The notes under the pieces are model-generated. The model did not search any database, was not told where the DNA came from, and saw nothing but the letters and a program-made list of their open reading frames with translations. DNA of 64,000 nucleotides from Anas platyrhynchos (Eukaryota; Chordata; Aves; Anseriformes; Anatidae): the NCBI RefSeq assembly GCF_047663525.1, contig NC_092587.1, positions 44,910,501 through 44,974,500 of the forward strand, given 5' to 3'. A program made the translations under genes and the position numbers. Within the stretch, counting starts at the first letter, position 1, and each line of letters opens with the position of its first letter. This document shows positions 61,329-64,000 of the stretch, one piece after another.

Positions 61329-61349
61329 TTTTTGTTTGTTTGTTTGTTT
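61329..61349. repeat. (TTTG)n microsatellite
   Basis: Several TTTG units in the region upstream of NR1H4. A similar TTTTG run lies near 15181-15211, and an AAAC run near 25209-25226. Confidence 0.85.
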
Positions 61350-64000
61350 TATTTTGTTTTAAGTTGACCTGATTAGTCTTCTTTGAAGAGCTTGGTGGAT
61401 ACTTTTATTTCAACCTTAGAAATTATGTGACTTGGTTAAGTGCCTGTTACCCAGAGCAGGTCAACAACAATTGTCAAGTGATGATTTTCCCACAAAATTA
61501 TCAGTAAGGCCAGAATTAAACATTACAAGAAATAGTCTGCTTCAAAGCATTAGTGATTTAAATCTTTCCTAAAAATATTTTGAAATGTAGCGGTGTTCCA
61601 TAAAGACACTATAAATGTGAAACTGTCTCATTTTTTGGATGAAATGTCCTTTTATTCTGAGATATTTTCTTAAACGATGAAACAAATGGTGAGGTTGAAA
61701 TAGGAACTAACTGCTTTGAAATTACCAGAACAAAGAATTTCTATGACCCAATCCAAAGCATGTGGTCTGAGCAGTGTTCCCCAGTCAGCTGTGTGCTCAG
61801 GGCTTCTAACAAAGGCTGGAGGTATTATGCTTTCGTAAGCGTTCAGCGCACTGCGCTATCTTGCATGACATTTTAAATCCACATCAAATTTTTGAATTAT
61901 GCTTTGCAAAGTATATGTAAGTCTAGAACAAATAGTTTCTTATCACAAAAGAATATTAATCTTATCTTGGTAACTAGAATGTACATGTGCTTTTATCAAG
62001 ATATCAGAAGTAGTCTGAGATGGGCTGGTCTCGTGCCACTGTAAAGCATGAGACAGCCCACTGAAATCGCTGGAGGTGAAGTAGTAAAAAGGCGTGAAAG
62101 TGAAGTCAGAAATGGACTCACTGGAATATGGTATTATTTTATATTTGCATAGTCTTAGCTATTTTGAAACATCTATCTGTTTTTCCTTTTGGAAGCCTAT
62201 TTCCTAAAATTTTAAAGACTATTTAAACATACACAAATGTATATTACTTATAGTTGATCTTTTAGGTTATATTTTACAAAAGAATGTTTTTCAATTAAAA
62301 CATTTTACAGAAGTCTGAAACATTTACTAATATCAAAGTGAAACACTTACACAGATTTGGTCACAATTTTACAAATATTTTCCTACTTTTCATCTACTTT
62401 CCATTTGAAACTGAAACACATCAGAGTTTTGCTTTTGTTTCTTTAAATTTTGCACAGATTGTTTTACATACAACTTTAAAAATATTTGATGTAGGCTTAA
62501 GTGCTTGTAGAAATGAAAATAAATTTTCCGTGTAGAACCTAAGGAAAGTGTTTTCAGTTATACTGAGGCTATGTGCAGATTCAAGAATAATACAGTTTTA
62601 TTCAGAATATTACAGAAAGTACAATGATATCACATTTTAATGTAAAAGTTATTGTTCCATTAAATAAAGCTAATAAAGGAAAAGAATTCTGAGCAGGTTT
62701 GAAATATGAGCCTCTGGCACTCTGTGGGATATTCATGAAGGAACTTCAGGAAATAGGCACAAGATTCATAATTTATTTGGAAACCATAGCACAACCATTA
62801 ATGAAATCCTGATTTAATTCCAAAAAGTTATTTTCAGATCTTGAAAGACCACTTGGATTTTAGCAACACAACTTTACAACAACCTACAGTTTCAATGAAG
62901 AACATAAGATCAGATAACACACACACCTAAATGAGATCACAGAATTATCCTACCTTAGGTAGTCTTCAGTCAGACCATTTCTTGAAGAAAAATGTTGTTT
63001 TTAAGGTACCCAGACCTTTCTCTCTTTCCCTCCTTTTCCCTAAAGACTACTTAGAAACAAAACTTCTTTGTTCTGCTTTGCCTGTATCTTTCTGACTTCT
63101 TTACAGTGAGAACTTTCCTTAAGACTAGCAAAGGAGTGACACAGGCCAGAGGTTATATAGTTTACTGATTAACTTCATTACAGAGAAACTTGTTTGTAAA
63201 TGCCTAAAACAATAGCAACACCTGCTCCCACTGTGAATTTACCTGCATAAATTTTGGTTTCTGTTCAAGAGGGTGCTTCCACATAGCTGAGACATTTTTA
63301 TTTTTTTTTTTTTGGTAACTATTGGAGTTTACTTAAAATATTCCTCAATATATAACAGGTATAACAACATCAGGCAGTTCTGTGCAATAGATTAACCACT
63401 TCAATGTCACAAAAAGCATGTTTTAGCTGACTGGATTACAGATGCCTTTTAAGCACACAAATACTTGTATTCTCCAAAACAGGCCAGAGTGCTTAGGACT
63501 TCCTGGACACATCTGTAAGATGACATAGAAGAGTGTCAGGGAGACCTCCCTGACTCAAGGCCATGTGCCAAGGATCAGTTCTCCTCTATGTCAGTTAGGG
63601 GTAAAGCTATCTCTCTATAGAGTGGACAGGACACATCTGCACTTTGAAGGCATTGCTGCTGACCTTATTCTTCTGGGTCGTACTGTTCTTATTCATAGAC
63701 CACTGTGGCTCTCAGATACTTGTGTTTATTATGTGTCATTTCAGCTCAAAGCATCTATAATAATGTGAGGATTCTGTTGGATGCCACCACAGTGGCATGA
63801 AGCTGTGAGAGTATGTTGCATGGTTTGATGGCAGCTAAGATCTGAACCCACTGAGATGGTGTTAGAGGACAATGTAGGGCAAAGGCATACAAACCTACTG
63901 CAGTCTTGTCCAAGCTGCTTTTTTGGGTACAGTTCCTGGAGTTAGGCCATGTCTTAAAGACACCTGCTACAGCAATCCAAAACAGAGCCCTAGAGCAAGC

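Larger units (their letters stand above)
58652..64000. other. NR1H4 5' intron or upstream sequence
   Basis: Apart from the orphan exon at 59695-59918, nothing could be assigned here. I looked for an upstream NR1H4 exon ending in phase 1 on a Gly codon and did not find a convincing one, so it is either short and missed or beyond the window. A weak candidate donor (TTTATGCAG|GTAAAT) lies at about 63242, but its phase does not fit either NR1H4 or the orphan exon. Confidence 0.5.

Noticed and set aside
63242..63287. Possible small exon (acceptor AAATGTCTCAG, donor ATGCAG|GTAAAT) on the minus strand
   Set aside because: It ends in phase 0, but NR1H4 and the orphan exon at 59918 both need phase 1. 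The peptide is too short to judge.

Overview
This is vertebrate nuclear DNA, AT-rich, with multi-exon genes whose exons are separated by 0.5-8 kb introns. It is almost certainly avian. It holds two LTRs and a CR1-type LINE tail of the kind common in bird genomes, and LTRs of this type suggest Neoaves rather than a chicken relative. That placement rests on my memory of repeat consensus sequences and was not searched. There are no bacterial-style operons, CRISPR arrays or phage-like gene blocks.

Two genes are clear, both on the minus strand, so each reads right to left. NR1H4 (farnesoid X receptor, the bile-acid nuclear receptor) covers about 58.65 to 35.68 kb. Eight consecutive coding exons join in a single open frame of 448 codons, from just before the receptor's N-terminal region to the stop. 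Its more upstream exon or exons (isoform-specific N-termini) were not found and may lie beyond 64 kb. GAS2L3 (growth arrest-specific 2-like 3, an actin-microtubule linker used in cytokinesis) follows in tandem. It has a CpG-island promoter at about 34.3-34.9 kb, a probable non-coding first exon ending at 34636, and eight coding exons from 30479 to 19072 that give a complete 727-residue protein. This NR1H4-GAS2L3 order and orientation matches human chromosome 12q23. The NR1H4 stop codon is less than 1 kb upstream of the GAS2L3 promoter.

Two further isolated minus-strand exons look plausible but unidentified. One is a symmetric phase 1-1 exon of 79 codons at 503-739, downstream of GAS2L3. The other is a terminal-type exon at 59695-59918, upstream of NR1H4. 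The region between GAS2L3 and the left edge carries an old retroviral LTR (13.63-14.67 kb, plus strand) with an internal degenerate repeat, a CR1 fragment directly after it, and a second LTR of another family (16.52-17.13 kb, minus strand). The remaining sequence is intron or intergenic DNA with homopolymers and simple repeats. I found no convincing undescribed system. The most useful leads are the two orphan exons, the tandem splice donor in NR1H4 and the architecture of the GAS2L3 promoter.
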